A model generated the notes under the pieces. The model worked only from the letters and a program-made list of their open reading frames with translations, searched no databases and was not told the DNA's origin. From Streptomyces capillispiralis (lineage in GTDB: Bacteria; Actinomycetota; Actinomycetes; Streptomycetales; Streptomycetaceae): a stretch of 64,000 nt of DNA. A program made the position numbers and the translations under genes. The DNA lies in assembly GCF_007829875.1 (NCBI RefSeq), contig NZ_VIWV01000001.1, forward strand, positions 4,930,501-4,994,500. Reading direction: 5' to 3'. Below are positions 8,757 through 16,772 of the stretch, one piece after another. Within the stretch, counting starts at the first letter, position 1, and each line of letters begins with the position of its first letter.

Positions 8757-8787
8757 GTCATGGCGGGAAGTGGCTACAGTGGACGGC

Positions 8788-9315
8788 ATGGCACTGGGCA
8801 AGGACTACGCGACGCAGGAGTGCTCGATCGCGAGCGCGCTCGAGGTGATCGGGGAGCGCTGGACGCTGCTCGTCATCCGTGACGCGTTCTACGGCGTGCG
8901 GCGCTACAACGACTTCCTCGTCCACCTGGGCATCCCGCGCGCGGTCCTCGCCGCCCGCCTCCAGGCGCTGACCGCTCAGGGGATCCTGGAGAAGCGCCGG
9001 TACCAGGAGTCGCCGCCCCGGGACGAGTACGTCCTCACCGACCGCGGGATCGCGCTGTGGCCCACCCTGCGGGCGCTCGGACTGTGGGGCCGCGAGCACC
9101 TCACGCACGTCCGGCTGCGCTTCTTCCGGCACGCCGACTGCGGTACCGAACTCGGCCCGTACGGCGAATGCCCGGCCTGCGGAACCGTCGTACCCGTGCC
9201 GGACGTTGAGGTGTTGCCGGGGCCCGGACTCAATCCGGACCCGGCGGATCCGGTCAGTCGGGCGCTGCTCAAGCCGAAGCGGCTCCTGGAGCCCGTCACG
9301 ATCGATCCGGTATAA
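8788..9315 (+). CDS. HxlR-family winged-helix regulator
   Basis: A 175-residue regulator. The HxlR signature is clear: CSIASALEVIGERWTLLVIRDAFYGVRRYNDF, then LAARLQALTAQGILEKRRY as recognition and wing segments and LTDRGIALWPTLRALGLWG. The C-terminal third carries a Cys cluster (DCGTELGPYGECPACG) seen in longer family members. It is divergent from an exporter gene, and two matched inverted repeats lie between them, so it probably represses the exporter and itself. Effector unknown. Confidence 0.9.
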   Translation: MALGKDYATQECSIASALEVIGERWTLLVIRDAFYGVRRYNDFLVHLGIPRAVLAARLQALTAQGILEKRRYQESPPRDEYVLTDRGIALWPTLRALGLWGREHLTHVRLRFFRHADCGTELGPYGECPACGTVVPVPDVEVLPGPGLNPDPADPVSRALLKPKRLLEPVTIDPV

Positions 9316-9383
9316 CCAGGACGCGAGAACACGAGAACACGAGGACACCAGGACACCAGGACACGAGGACGAGGCTCGGCGGA

Positions 9384-9443
9384 CACCGTGTTTCGTGACG
9401 CCGTGTTTCGTGACACCGTGTTTCGGGACGCCGTTCATCGGGG
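9384..9443. repeat. 15-bp tandem repeat (sACCGTGTTTCGkGA)
   Basis: Three close copies and one diverged copy of a 15-bp unit with core CCGTGTTTCGTGA follow the HxlR gene; a second short repeat of GGACACCA type precedes it at about 9318-9372. Both are noncoding. Confidence 0.7.
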
Positions 9444-9473
9444 ACGGCGAGGGGGACGGGGGAGGGGTGGCGA

Positions 9474-9806
9474 GTGAACCGTAGCCGGGCCCGCGCGCGC
9501 CCTGTCCTCGCCGCGCTCCTGCCGCTGCTCCCGGTCGTCCTGCTCCTCCTGTCGGCCGCCGGCGGCCTCTCCGCGGTCCACGTGGTGCATGTCGCGCTCG
9601 CCGCGACCGCCGCCGCCGGTGCCGCGCTCGCCCTCTGCGCCCTGGCCGCCGCCCGCTGCGCGCCCGCCGTGCCGCCCACCCGGGTGCGTACGGCCATCCG
9701 CGACCGTGACCGGCGTACGGCCTTCCTACCCCAGCGCGACCCCGACGCCAGGGGGCGCACCCGGCCCCGGGCACCGGGGCACGCCCTCCCGGCGACCGCC
9801 GCGTAG
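9474..9806 (+). CDS. DUF6412-type small membrane protein
   Basis: A 110-residue protein with a basic N-terminus, two membrane helices (about residues 10-28 and 36-62) and a polar Arg-rich tail. Small proteins of this form, annotated DUF6412, commonly precede a YidC-like gene in Streptomyces, as here. GTG start with GGGGGAGGGG upstream. Role unknown; association with membrane insertion is inferred only from the gene pair. Confidence 0.7.
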   Translation: MNRSRARARPVLAALLPLLPVVLLLLSAAGGLSAVHVVHVALAATAAAGAALALCALAAARCAPAVPPTRVRTAIRDRDRRTAFLPQRDPDARGRTRPRAPGHALPATAA

Positions 9807-9923
9807 GGCGACTGTTCCCCTCCGTCCGCCCCGCCCGCGCGGGTCGTCATGCCGTCCTTCCTTCCTCCCGTCCCGGTGCGCCCGGGACGTCCGGCACGAC
9901 GAGACCCCTCGGAGGGCTCACCC

Positions 9924-10640
9924 ATGTCCGTCTTCGCCAGCCTGGTCGAGCGCCTGGCCGACCTGCTCCAGCCCCTGTTCGGCGCCTCCGCGGCGGCCGC
10001 CGCGATCGTCCTGTTCACCGCGCTCGTACGGCTCCTCGTCCACCCCCTGTCCCGGGCCGCCGCGCGCGGCCAGAAGGCGCGGGCCGCGCTCCAGCCGCGC
10101 ATCGCCGAACTGCGGCGCAGACACGGCCGCGACCCCGAGAAGCTGCAGCGGGCCGTGCTGGAGCTGCACGCCCGGGAGAAGGTGTCGCCGCTGTCCGGAT
10201 GCCTGCCGAGCCTGTTCCAACTCCCCGCGTTCTTCCTGCTGTACCACCTGTTCTCCAGCGAGACGATCGGCGGGCGGGCCAACGAGCTGCTCGGGCACCG
10301 GCTGTTCGCCGCGCCGCTCGGCGGACGGTGGACGGACGCGCTCGGGAACGGCGGGGTGTTCGGCGGCCCCGGCCTCGTCTACGCCGGGCTGTTCGCGGTC
10401 GTCGCCGTGGTCGCCTGGTTCGGCTACCGGCTGTCCCGGCGGATGATGGCCGCCCAGCCCGCGCTGACCGCCGCCGGTGAGGGCGAGCAGGTTCCGGGGA
10501 TGGCCGCCGTGACCAAGGTGATGCCGTTCATGTCCTTCTTCACGCTCGTCACCGTCGCCGTGATGCCGCTGGCCGCCGCGCTGTACATGGTCACCAGCAC
10601 GACGTGGAGCGTGGTGGAGCGGGCCGTGCTGTACCGGTGA
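9924..10640 (+). CDS. YidC/Oxa1-type membrane protein insertase paralogue
   Basis: A 238-residue member of the YidC/Oxa1/Alb3 family, which inserts proteins into the membrane. Visible features are the first helix (AAAIVLFTALVRLLVHPLSRAA) with a positively charged groove Arg, the cytoplasmic hairpin, SPLSGCLPSLFQLPAFFLLYHLF, and the C-terminal pair of helices ending VTSTTWSVVERAVLYR. It lacks the long N-terminal domain and the basic tail of the main YidC, so it is probably a second copy. The ATG at 9924 follows GGAGGG. Confidence 0.88.
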   Translation: MSVFASLVERLADLLQPLFGASAAAAAIVLFTALVRLLVHPLSRAAARGQKARAALQPRIAELRRRHGRDPEKLQRAVLELHAREKVSPLSGCLPSLFQLPAFFLLYHLFSSETIGGRANELLGHRLFAAPLGGRWTDALGNGGVFGGPGLVYAGLFAVVAVVAWFGYRLSRRMMAAQPALTAAGEGEQVPGMAAVTKVMPFMSFFTLVTVAVMPLAAALYMVTSTTWSVVERAVLYR

Positions 10641-10784
10641 GAGACCCGGGGGCGGTCCAGTACGTGAACGGGGTATTGCGGACTGCACCGTCCCCTTGGA
10701 GGATCGACCAGTCCTCCGATGGTTGCGCCCGCCGCATCCGGGTCGTGCGCGTCGGTCGGGCCCGCGATCGAGGGAGACAAGATC

Positions 10785-11642
10785 ATGAAGCTGCTGCGAG
10801 TCGGTACGGCGGGACAGGAGCGGCCCGCGCTGCTCGACGACGAAGGCACCCTGCGGGACCTGTCGGGTCTCGTCGCGGACATCGACGGCGCGCTGCTCGC
10901 CGACGAGGCGGCGCTCGCCCGGATCCGGGCCGCCGCCGACCGCGGTGAACTGCTCGCGCTGGACGAGGCGGGGCTGCGGATCGGGCCGCCGGTGGCGCGC
11001 ATCGGCAAGATCGTCTGCATCGGGCTCAACTACCACGACCACGCCCGGGAGACGGGCGCCGAGCCGCCCGCCGAGCCGGTCATCTTCTTCAAGGCGGCGG
11101 ACACCGTCGTCGGGCCGCACGACACGGTGCTGGTGCCGCGCGGCTCGGTGAAGACCGACTGGGAGGTGGAGCTGGCGGTCGTGATCGGGCGTACGGCGCG
11201 GTACCTGGAGTCGGCGGAGGAAGGGCTCGCGTGCGTCGCCGGGTACGCCGTCGCGCACGACGTGTCCGAGCGGGAGTTCCAGATCGAGCGCGGCGGGACC
11301 TGGGACAAGGGCAAGAACTGCGAGACGTTCAACCCGCTGGGGCCGTGGCTGGTGACCTCCGACGAGGTGCCCGACCCGCAGCGGCTGTCGCTGCGGCTGT
11401 GGGTGAACGGGGAGCTGAAGCAGGACGGGACGACCGCCGAGCAGATCTTCCCGGTGGGCGAGGTCGTCCGGTACGTCAGCCGGTTCATGACGCTGTACCC
11501 CGGTGACGTCATCAACACCGGGACGCCCGCGGGGGTGGCGATGGGGCGGCCCGAGCCGAAGCCGTACCTGCGCGCCGGGGATGTCGTAGAGCTGGAGATC
11601 GAAGGGCTCGGCCGGCAGCGGCAGGAGCTGAAGGACGCCTGA
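10785..11642 (+). CDS. Fumarylacetoacetate hydrolase-family enzyme
   Basis: A 285-residue FAH-family protein of the type that cleaves or decarboxylates 2-keto acids with a divalent metal. The family sequences CIGLNYHDHARETG, EPVIFFKAADTVVGP, the metal-binding TDWEVELAVVIG, the VAGYAVAHDVSEREFQ region and GDVINTGTPAGVAMG are all present. Close relatives include 2,4-diketo-3-deoxy-L-fuconate hydrolases and ureidoglycolate lyase-like proteins, so the substrate is open. The ATG follows GAGGGAGA. A very strong hairpin follows. Confidence 0.88.
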   Translation: MKLLRVGTAGQERPALLDDEGTLRDLSGLVADIDGALLADEAALARIRAAADRGELLALDEAGLRIGPPVARIGKIVCIGLNYHDHARETGAEPPAEPVIFFKAADTVVGPHDTVLVPRGSVKTDWEVELAVVIGRTARYLESAEEGLACVAGYAVAHDVSEREFQIERGGTWDKGKNCETFNPLGPWLVTSDEVPDPQRLSLRLWVNGELKQDGTTAEQIFPVGEVVRYVSRFMTLYPGDVINTGTPAGVAMGRPEPKPYLRAGDVVELEIEGLGRQRQELKDA

Positions 11643-11645
11643 GCA

Positions 11646-11686
11646 GGGGCCGGGCAGCGGGCCGGAACGGCCCGGTGCCCGGCCCC
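11646..11686. terminator. Bidirectional nested hairpin
   Basis: GGGGCCGGGC (11646-11655) pairs perfectly with GCCCGGCCCC (11677-11686), and inside it GGGCCG pairs with CGGCCC. It lies between convergent genes and could terminate both. Confidence 0.65.
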
Positions 11687-11752
11687 CGCCGGTGGTGGGC
11701 ACGGACGCGGCGGGCGGGGGCGGCCTGCGAGACCGCGGCCTACGTCACCGGC

Positions 11753-12628
11753 TCAGCCCAGCAGCGCGGCGAGCCGGCGCCAGCCCTCCCTCGGGAGGGT
11801 GCCGGCGGGGGCGTCCTCCACCACCTGGAGGGCCACGTGGTCGGCGCCCGCGTCGAGGAAGGCGGTGACGCGGGCGCGGATCGTGTCCTCGTCGCCCCAG
11901 GCGAAGACGGCGTCGACCAGCCGGTCGCTGCCGCCGCCGGCGAGGTCGTCCTCGCCGAAGCCGAGGCGGAGGAAGTTCTTGGTGTAGTTCGGGAACTCCA
12001 GGTACCGGGCGAGGTACGCGCGGGCCGTGGCCCGGGCACGGGACGGATCGGCGTCGAGCACGACCTTGAACTCCGGCGCCAGCAGCGGGCCTTCGCCGAG
12101 GGTCTCGCGGGCCCGCGCGGTGTGCTCCGGGGTGACCAGGTACGGGATCGCGCCGGCCGCCCGGTCCCGGGACAGCTCCAGCATCTTCGGGCCGAGCGCG
12201 GCCAGCACCCGGCGGCCGGCCCGCACGCCCGCCGCGTCCAGGTCGTCGAGGTAGCCGACCATCGTCGAGTACGGGCGTCGGTAGCCGTCCACCATCGGGC
12301 CGTGGCTCACGCCGAGTCCGAGCAGGAACCGCCCGGGGTGGGCCGCCTCCAGCGTGGCGAAGCCGGCCGCGGCGGCGGGGGCCTCGTGGTCCCAGATGCT
12401 CTGGATGCTGGTGGCGACGACGAGGCGCGAGGTCGCCTCGATCAGCGGGGCGGCGTGCCGGGCGGCGCTGTTGCCGCCCAGCCATACGGCGCCGTACCCG
12501 AGCCGCTCCAACTCGGCGGCGGCCTCCGCCCGTTCGGCGGCGCCGTCCGGGTCCTCGGAGCGCAGCTGCACGCTCCAGATGCCGTACCGTCCGAGCGCTT
12601 CCCGCAGTGGAGCCGTTGTGTCGTTCAT
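11753..12628 (-). CDS. LLM-class F420-dependent oxidoreductase
   Basis: A 291-residue luciferase-like monooxygenase-fold protein of the group (TIGR03620-like) that uses coenzyme F420 or FMN. Seen are IWSVQLRSEDPDGAAERAEAAAELERLGYGAVWLGG at the N-terminus, the barrel strand LVVATSIQSIWDHE, GRFLLGLGVSHG and the C-terminal DAGADHVALQVV. Substrate unknown. The ATG follows GGAGGGATC. It runs toward the FAH gene, separated from it by a strong hairpin. Confidence 0.85.
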   Translation of the reverse strand: MNDTTAPLREALGRYGIWSVQLRSEDPDGAAERAEAAAELERLGYGAVWLGGNSAARHAAPLIEATSRLVVATSIQSIWDHEAPAAAAGFATLEAAHPGRFLLGLGVSHGPMVDGYRRPYSTMVGYLDDLDAAGVRAGRRVLAALGPKMLELSRDRAAGAIPYLVTPEHTARARETLGEGPLLAPEFKVVLDADPSRARATARAYLARYLEFPNYTKNFLRLGFGEDDLAGGGSDRLVDAVFAWGDEDTIRARVTAFLDAGADHVALQVVEDAPAGTLPREGWRRLAALLG

Positions 12629-12648
12629 CGGCCGCGATCCCTCCGGTG

Positions 12649-12798
12649 GTGCGTGGTGATCGTGCGTGGTGATCGTTCTTCGTCCACCGCGTGCCAACCG
12701 GAGGGACCGGGCAGTGATTCCCGGAACGCGGCGGTGAGCGCTGACCGGGGGCGCCGGCCGTGAGTACCGGCCAGCGCTGACCGCGCGCGCCGGCCGTG
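12649..12798. repeat. Two small noncoding repeat sets
   Basis: GTGCGTGGTGATC occurs twice in tandem (12649-12674). About 26 bp starting AGCGCTGACCG and ending GCGCCGGCCGTG recurs at 12737 and 12773 (period 36). They fill the gap between the oxidoreductase and UPF0303 genes. Confidence 0.6.
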
Positions 12799-12802
12799 GG
12801 CG

Positions 12803-13303
12803 CTACGCGCCGTACCGCTCGCCCAGGAACCGCTCCAGCGCCTCCACCACGAGCCGGTGGTCCGCCAGCTGCGGCAGGCCCGAGACCGTCACCGCGCCGA
12901 TGACGCCGACACCCTCGACGGTGAGGGGGAACGAACCGCCGTGCGCCGCGTAGGTGTCCGGGTCGAGCCGCGAGGACTCCTCGAACGTCGTGCCCTTGGC
13001 CCGGTGGCGGGCGCCCACCAGGTAGGACGCGGAGCCGTAGCGCTCGACGACCCGGCGCTTGCGGGCGATCCAGGCGTCGTTGTCGGGGGTGGAGCCGGGC
13101 AGCGCGGCGTGGAACAGCTGCTGGCCCGCGCGGTGGATGTCGATGGCGACGGGGGCCTGGCGCTCGCGCGCCATCTCCACCAGCAGGGAGCCGAGCGCCC
13201 ACGCGTCGTCGTACGTGAACCGGGGGAGGACCAGGCGGCGTTCCTGCGCCTCCAGCGCCTCCACGCTCGGGGTCGGTTCCGTGGTCTGCTTCGGGGTGGT
13301 CAC
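12803..13303 (-). CDS. UPF0303 / heme-degrading-domain-like protein
   Basis: A 166-residue protein of the UPF0303 family (S. coelicolor SCO2848 belongs here). The conserved core includes APVAIDIHRAGQQLF, DAWIARKRRVVERYGSAS, the segment from AAHGGSFPL to VGVIGAVTVSGLPQLADH, and VVEALERFLG. The fold is related to GlcG/HbpS-type heme-binding proteins, but the biochemical role is not established. The GTG start at 13303 overlaps the TGA of the dehydrogenase gene as GTGA, with GGAGAAGG upstream, so the two are translated together. Confidence 0.85.
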   Translation of the reverse strand: MTTPKQTTEPTPSVEALEAQERRLVLPRFTYDDAWALGSLLVEMARERQAPVAIDIHRAGQQLFHAALPGSTPDNDAWIARKRRVVERYGSASYLVGARHRAKGTTFEESSRLDPDTYAAHGGSFPLTVEGVGVIGAVTVSGLPQLADHRLVVEALERFLGERYGA

Positions 13304-14367
13304 AGCGTCACCGTCACCTTCTCCAGGGCCGACCGGCGGGCGGCCTCCAGTACGTCCAGGGCGGCGGCCGCCTCCCGCGCGGTCACCGGGTTGGGGGCGC
13401 CCTCCAGCAGGGCCTCCGCCACGGCCGCGTAGTAGGCGGGGTAGTCGCCCGGGACGGTCGGCACGGGGTGCCCGCCGCCGGTCACCGGGGACTCGCCGGA
13501 GCCGATGCGGCCCCACAGCTCCTCGGGTTCCGTGCCCCAGCCGGTGCCGGGGCGCAGGCCGTCGCGCAGGGCGGCCTCCTGCGGGTCGAGGCCGTGCTTG
13601 ACGTAGCCGGCCTTCGAGCCCAGGACGCGGAACCGCGGGCCGAGCTGGGCCGTGGTCGCCGAGACGTAGAGGTGGGAGCGGACACCGCCGGCGTGCGTGA
13701 GCGCGAGGAACGTGTCGTCGTCGGTCCGCGCGCCCTCGCGGCGGATGTCCGTCTCGGCGTACACGGAGGTCACCGGGCCGAAGAGGACCAGCGCCTGGTC
13801 GACGACATGGCTGCCGAGGTCGTAGAGCAGACCTCCGATCTCTGCCGGGTCGCCGGACTCCCGCCAGCCGCCCTTGAGCTGCGGGCGCCAGCGCTCGAAG
13901 CGCGACTCGAACCGGTGGACGTCACCGAGCGCGCCCTCGGCGATGAGGCCGCGCAGGGTGAGGAAGTCGTTGTCCCAGCGGCGGTTCTGGAAGACCGAGA
14001 GGAGCAGGCCGCGCTCCTCGGCGAGCGCCGCCAGCTCGCGCGCCTCGGCCGCCGTGCCGGCGACGGGCTTGTCCACGACGACCGGCAGACCGGCCTCCAG
14101 CGCGGCGGTGGCGAGCGGGACGTGGGTCTTGTTCGGGGACGCGATGACGACGAGGTCCAGTTCGCCGGCGCGGGCGAACAGCTCGTCCGGGGTCGCGGCG
14201 ACGCGTACGTCCGGGAACCCGGCGCGGGCCTGTTGCTGCCGCTCAGGGTTCGAGGTGACCACCGTGTCGAGGGCGAGGCCCTCGGTCGCGGCGATCAGCG
14301 GGGCGTGGAACACGGAGCCCGCGAGGCCGTAGCCGACGAGGCCGACGCGGAGGGGAGTGCCAGTCAT
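13300..14367 (-). CDS. Gfo/Idh/MocA-family oxidoreductase
   Basis: A 355-residue NAD(P)-dependent dehydrogenase. The Rossmann motif is VGLVGYGLAGSVFHAPLI at residues 7-24; IASPNKTHVPLA and the catalytic-site Lys in VVDKPVAGTAAEA follow, with YDLGSHVVDQALVLFG in the C-terminal domain. Family members oxidise sugars, inositols or related polyols. The ATG follows TAGGAGG at ideal spacing. The divergent ROK repressor gene and the 25-bp operator between the two suggest sugar-responsive control. Confidence 0.9.
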   Translation of the reverse strand: MTGTPLRVGLVGYGLAGSVFHAPLIAATEGLALDTVVTSNPERQQQARAGFPDVRVAATPDELFARAGELDLVVIASPNKTHVPLATAALEAGLPVVVDKPVAGTAAEARELAALAEERGLLLSVFQNRRWDNDFLTLRGLIAEGALGDVHRFESRFERWRPQLKGGWRESGDPAEIGGLLYDLGSHVVDQALVLFGPVTSVYAETDIRREGARTDDDTFLALTHAGGVRSHLYVSATTAQLGPRFRVLGSKAGYVKHGLDPQEAALRDGLRPGTGWGTEPEELWGRIGSGESPVTGGGHPVPTVPGDYPAYYAAVAEALLEGAPNPVTAREAAAALDVLEAARRSALEKVTVTL

Positions 14368-14374
14368 GCCTCCT

Positions 14375-14399
14375 ACTTTCGCAACGCTGTTGCCAAAGT
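14375..14399. promoter_or_regulatory. 25-bp ROK-type operator
   Basis: The arms ACTTTCGCAAC (14375-14385) and GTTGCCAAAGT (14389-14399) are inverted with one mismatch around GCT. The site begins eight bases upstream of the dehydrogenase ATG and lies 25 bases upstream of the ROK gene, so one bound repressor would cover both starts. Confidence 0.75.
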
Positions 14400-14423
14400 G
14401 CAAGCAGGAGGGAGAATGGGCGG

Positions 14424-15602
14424 GTGAACAGGACGAACGGCGGCATCGGTGACGCCCACGGTGCACAGGGGGCCCCCGGGCCGCACGGCCTGCACGGGGC
14501 GCATGGGCCGCATGGGCCGCACCTCGGGGTGAATCTCCCCACCCTGCGCAGCCACAACACCGCGCTCGTGCTCGACCTGCTGCGGACCGCCGGCGCGGAG
14601 GGCATCAGCCGGCTGGAGCTCGCCGAGCGGACCGGGCTCACCCCCCAGGCGGTCAGCAAGATCACGGCCCGGCTGCGGGAGGACGGGCTCGCGGCGGAGG
14701 CGGGGCGCCGGGCGTCCACGGGCGGCAAACCGCGCACGGTGCTGCGGCTGGTCCCGGAGGCGGGGCACGCGGTGGGCGTGCACCTGGACCGGGACAGGAT
14801 GCGGGCGGTGCTGGTCGACCTCGACGGCACGGTGGTGGCGGAACGGAACGCCCCGCTGGACCTGGGCGCGGGGGCGGAGGCGGTACTGACCGGGGTCGCC
14901 GAAGCCGTCGGGGCGCTGCGCCCGGAACGGTCCGGGGCGCCCCGCTCCCCGCTGGGCGTGGGGGTCGCACTGCCCGGCCCGCTGGACCACGAGCGGGGCG
15001 TGCTGCACCGGGTGACGGGGTTCCCCGAATGGGACGGCTTCCCGCTGCGGGACGCGCTGGCGGAGCGGCTGGGGCTGCCGGTCGTCGTCGACAAGGACAC
15101 CAACGCGGCGGCGCTGGGCCTCGCGGTCGGCGGCGAGGGCGGCTCCTTCGCCTATCTCCACCTCGGTACGGGACTGGGGGCGGGGCTGGTGATCGGGGGG
15201 AGCGTGCACCGGGGGCCGCGGACCGGGGCGGGGGAGTTCGGGCACCAGGTGGTGCAGCTGGACGGGCCGCCGTGCGGATGCGGTGACCGCGGCTGCGTCG
15301 AGGCGCTCTGCCTGGGCGCGGTCGCGCGGGGCGAGACGGACGAGGCGGCGCGGGTGCTGGGCGCCGGCGCGGCGAACCTCGTGGGCCTGCTGGACATCGA
15401 CCGCGTCCTGCTCGGCGGCCGCACCGTCGAGACGGCCCCGGAGACCTTCGTACGGGGCGTACGGGCCGTACTGGACGCCCGCTCCCGGCGCACCGGCGAC
15501 ACGGCGGTACCGGTCCGGATCGCCTCCGGCGCCGGGCGCGGGATCGCGGAGGGCGCGGCCCAACTGGTGCTGGCGCCGGTGTTCGGACGGGGGGACGGAT
15601 AG
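14424..15602 (+). CDS. ROK-family transcriptional repressor
   Basis: A 392-residue regulator with an N-terminal winged helix (LRSHNTALVLDLLRTAG, SRLELAERTGLTPQAVSKITARL) and a sugar-kinase-like ROK domain: GVGVALPGPLDH, VDKDTNAAALG, GTGLGAGLVIGG and the zinc motif CGCGDRGCVEAL. Before the helix-turn-helix is a His/Gly/Pro-rich tract of collagen-like triplets (residues 13-34). The GTG start follows GGAGGG with one in-frame alternative. It is divergent from an Idh/MocA dehydrogenase, whose product or substrate may be the effector. Confidence 0.92.
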   Translation: MNRTNGGIGDAHGAQGAPGPHGLHGAHGPHGPHLGVNLPTLRSHNTALVLDLLRTAGAEGISRLELAERTGLTPQAVSKITARLREDGLAAEAGRRASTGGKPRTVLRLVPEAGHAVGVHLDRDRMRAVLVDLDGTVVAERNAPLDLGAGAEAVLTGVAEAVGALRPERSGAPRSPLGVGVALPGPLDHERGVLHRVTGFPEWDGFPLRDALAERLGLPVVVDKDTNAAALGLAVGGEGGSFAYLHLGTGLGAGLVIGGSVHRGPRTGAGEFGHQVVQLDGPPCGCGDRGCVEALCLGAVARGETDEAARVLGAGAANLVGLLDIDRVLLGGRTVETAPETFVRGVRAVLDARSRRTGDTAVPVRIASGAGRGIAEGAAQLVLAPVFGRGDG

Positions 15603-15647
15603 CGGCGGACGGACGGAGGGGACACCGGCCGGGCGGGCGGACGGACG

Positions 15648-15731
15648 CGTGCCCCGGACAGGCGGATACGTGCCCCGGACGGGCGGATACGTGCCCCGGA
15701 CGGGCGGATACGTGCCCCGGACGGGCGGACG
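15648..15731. repeat. 21-bp tandem repeat, four copies
   Basis: The unit CGTGCCCCGGACGGGCGGATA repeats at 15648, 15669, 15690 and 15711; the first copy has one change and the last is cut short. It lies between the ROK gene and the sortase-substrate gene and encodes nothing convincing. Confidence 0.85.
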
Positions 15732-15784
15732 CGACCGGGTGCCGGCGGGCGCGGGCGCCGGGCGTGCGGCAGGGTCATGTGATC

Positions 15785-16672
15785 ATGCGACTCTGCACGC
15801 GCGCGTCCCTGACGAGTCTGACGGCGGCGGTGGTGGTGGCCCTCCTCCCGGGCGCCGCACCGGCGTACGCGGTGACCCCGCTGCCCGCCTGCATGCCCGA
15901 AGAGGACCACAGCTTCCCCCTCACCGTCCGGATCCACGGCGGCCCCGCCTCCTACCCCGCCGGCGGCGGCTTCGGCACCTGGCGGCTGGAGCTGACCAAC
16001 ACCACGAGGCGCCCCTGCACCGGCGTCCACCCCGTCGTGGTCCTCGTCGACGAGAAACGGGCGCTGGAGCCCGCACAGCCGCAACTGGAGTTCTACGACA
16101 CCGCCGGGCGGCCCCACCCCGTCCGCTTCGAGGCGACCGACCGGGACGAACTCGTCGGGGCCTTCGCCGACGAGGACGCCGGATTCGGCGGGTTCACCGT
16201 CGGCCCGGGCAGGACCGTCACGGTGAAGGTCCGCCTCGCGCTCACCTCGGACGCCGTGGCCAACGAGGTCACCGCCAACGCGGCCGTCGTCCAGCGCCGC
16301 GACGACGACGGAGACTGGGTCGGCCAGTCGAACGACTACCGGTTCCGCATCGACGACGCCACGCACCCGGCCCAGAAGCCCGACCCCGACCCCGACCCCG
16401 ACCCCGAGCCCGATCCCGAGCCGGAACCGGAGTCGAAGCGGGAGCCGGATCCGCGGTCCCCCTCGCCGTCCCCATCGACCCCCCAGCCGGATGCGGATCC
16501 GACCGCGGACCCGGACCCGACCCCGGACCCGGACCCGGACCGCGGGACCGGCCAGTTCCCCTTCCCCGACGAACTCGCCCGCACCGGAAGCGGCGCCCGG
16601 ATCCTCGCCGTGGCCGCGGCGGCGCTGGTCACCGGTGCCCTGGCCATGCTGCTCGCCCGCCGCCGCCCGTGA
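15785..16672 (+). CDS. Secreted cell-wall protein with LARTG sorting signal
   Basis: A 295-residue protein. Residues 1-30 are a signal peptide ending PAYA. The next 170 residues form a beta-rich domain (LTVRIHGGPAS, WRLELTNTTRRPC, VTVKVRLALTSD). A stalk of Asp-Pro and Glu-Pro repeats spans about residues 198-260, followed by LARTG, a hydrophobic helix and RRRP. This is the arrangement of an LAXTG substrate for class E sortases, so it is probably anchored to peptidoglycan. Ligand unknown. A GTG 21 bases upstream is an alternative start. Confidence 0.8.
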   Translation: MRLCTRASLTSLTAAVVVALLPGAAPAYAVTPLPACMPEEDHSFPLTVRIHGGPASYPAGGGFGTWRLELTNTTRRPCTGVHPVVVLVDEKRALEPAQPQLEFYDTAGRPHPVRFEATDRDELVGAFADEDAGFGGFTVGPGRTVTVKVRLALTSDAVANEVTANAAVVQRRDDDGDWVGQSNDYRFRIDDATHPAQKPDPDPDPDPEPDPEPEPESKREPDPRSPSPSPSTPQPDADPTADPDPTPDPDPDRGTGQFPFPDELARTGSGARILAVAAAALVTGALAMLLARRRP

Positions 16673-16772
16673 CCGCCCGACGCACACCACGGGGTATCGG
16701 CCATTCCCTCAAGATCCGGGTCTGTTTAGGCTGAGGCGCACGCAGGACCGCGTACGGCAGGAGATCCCGCAC

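Noticed and set aside
7078..8787. A long N-terminal extension of the HxlR regulator, since its frame is open for 1.7 kb upstream.
   Set aside because: The extension is the shadow of the divergent exporter gene and the minisatellite. The HxlR domain begins right after the ATG at 8788.
15648..15731. Possible CRISPR array from the evenly spaced 21-bp units.
   Set aside because: The units are directly contiguous with no unique spacers, and no cas genes are nearby.
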